Shown one piece after another: positions 63,928-64,000 of a stretch of 64,000 nucleotides of DNA. The notes beneath the pieces are model-generated. The model worked only from the letters and a program-made list of their open reading frames with translations. It did no database searches and was not told the DNA's origin. The stretch is taken from contig CAVRSV010000006.1 in the NCBI GenBank assembly GCA_963723965.1, forward strand, positions 62,001 through 126,000. Reading direction: 5' to 3'. Source of the stretch: JARRKC01 sp963723965 (GTDB lineage: Bacteria > Acidobacteriota > UBA6911 > RPQK01 > JAPXNP01). Position 1 is the stretch's first letter, and every line of letters starts with the position of its first letter. Position numbers and translations under genes: made by a program.

Positions 63928-64000
63928 ATGCGAGGTCCCCTTGCCGTCATCGATTGCGAGACCACCGGGCTCTTTCCTCTGCGCAATGATCGCATCATTG
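63928..64000 (+). CDS. DEDDh (DnaQ-like) exonuclease, N-terminal fragment cut by the window edge
   Basis: The visible 24 codons read LAVIDCETTGLFPLRNDRII, the Exo I motif (DxExTG) of DEDDh 3'-5' exonucleases of the DnaQ/RNase T superfamily. GGAG lies 7 bases before the ATG. Only this motif is visible, so the rest of the protein (for example fused helicase, BRCT or GIY-YIG domains) is unknown. It is co-directional with the SNF2 gene. Confidence 0.85.
   Translation, partial: MRGPLAVIDCETTGLFPLRNDRII

Noticed and set aside
1..64000. tRNA, rRNA, riboswitch, integrase or attachment sites
   Set aside because: I looked through the spacers and saw no cloverleaf, conserved rRNA segment, known aptamer core or integrase motif; a covariance-model scan would be needed to exclude divergent small RNAs.

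Overview
The window looks like a piece of a high-GC Acidobacteriota chromosome, possibly from a metagenome. The main evidence is four PadR-regulator/orphan FtsX-MacB permease pairs of the ADOP type (acidobacterial duplicated orphan permease). Two eukaryotic-like Ser/Thr kinases, large modular surface proteins, a GH3 beta-glycosidase and many one-gene transcription units fit the same picture. No rRNA, tRNA, CRISPR array, phage structural gene or transposase gene was recognised.

Layout. 1-5 kb: a zinc-ribbon/kinase/RDD membrane protein cut by the left edge, a membrane acyltransferase and a GT1 glycosyltransferase. 5-9 kb: a translationally coupled Mur-ligase-like/formyltransferase-like pair, a small membrane protein and a divergent YdcF-like protein. 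9-12 kb: PadR-ADOP module 1 with a 12-bp-arm operator. 13-18 kb: a kinase with a C-terminal propeller-like region coupled to a small Cys protein, a cupredoxin, and enolase with its terminator. 18-31 kb: two giant secreted proteins, one FG-GAP/beta-helix/SdrD-like and broken by two frameshifts, the other LRR-rich. They share a C-terminal module of about 430 residues and flank a cupin and a DUF3303 gene. 31-40 kb: a frameshifted methyltransferase, a GH3 beta-xylosidase/glucosidase, a degraded second copy of the DUF3303 gene, an M50-CBS protease and a GH67/GH20-like protein. 40-55 kb: PadR-ADOP modules 2-4 interspersed with an SGNH lipoprotein, DUF3795, VOC, ornithine-cyclodeaminase-like and dienelactone-hydrolase-like genes. 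55-64 kb: a DUF4386 membrane protein, then a nucleic-acid-centred cluster. That cluster holds a DUF5131 (Gp37/Gp68) protein with its TcmP partner, a small PD-(D/E)XK-like nuclease, a SWIM-SNF2 helicase, a helical-repeat protein, and a DEDDh exonuclease cut by the right edge. It is the best candidate for a defence or repair system.

Two dispersed short repeat families decorate the intergenic spaces. Family 1 is about 75 bp with terminal inverted repeats and has ten copies; it supplies stop codons, and even the last residues, of several genes. Family 2 has a GAACAGTGTCCCC core. All four frame breaks need the removal of exactly one base from a short homopolymer, so sequencing error must be excluded before those genes are called dead.
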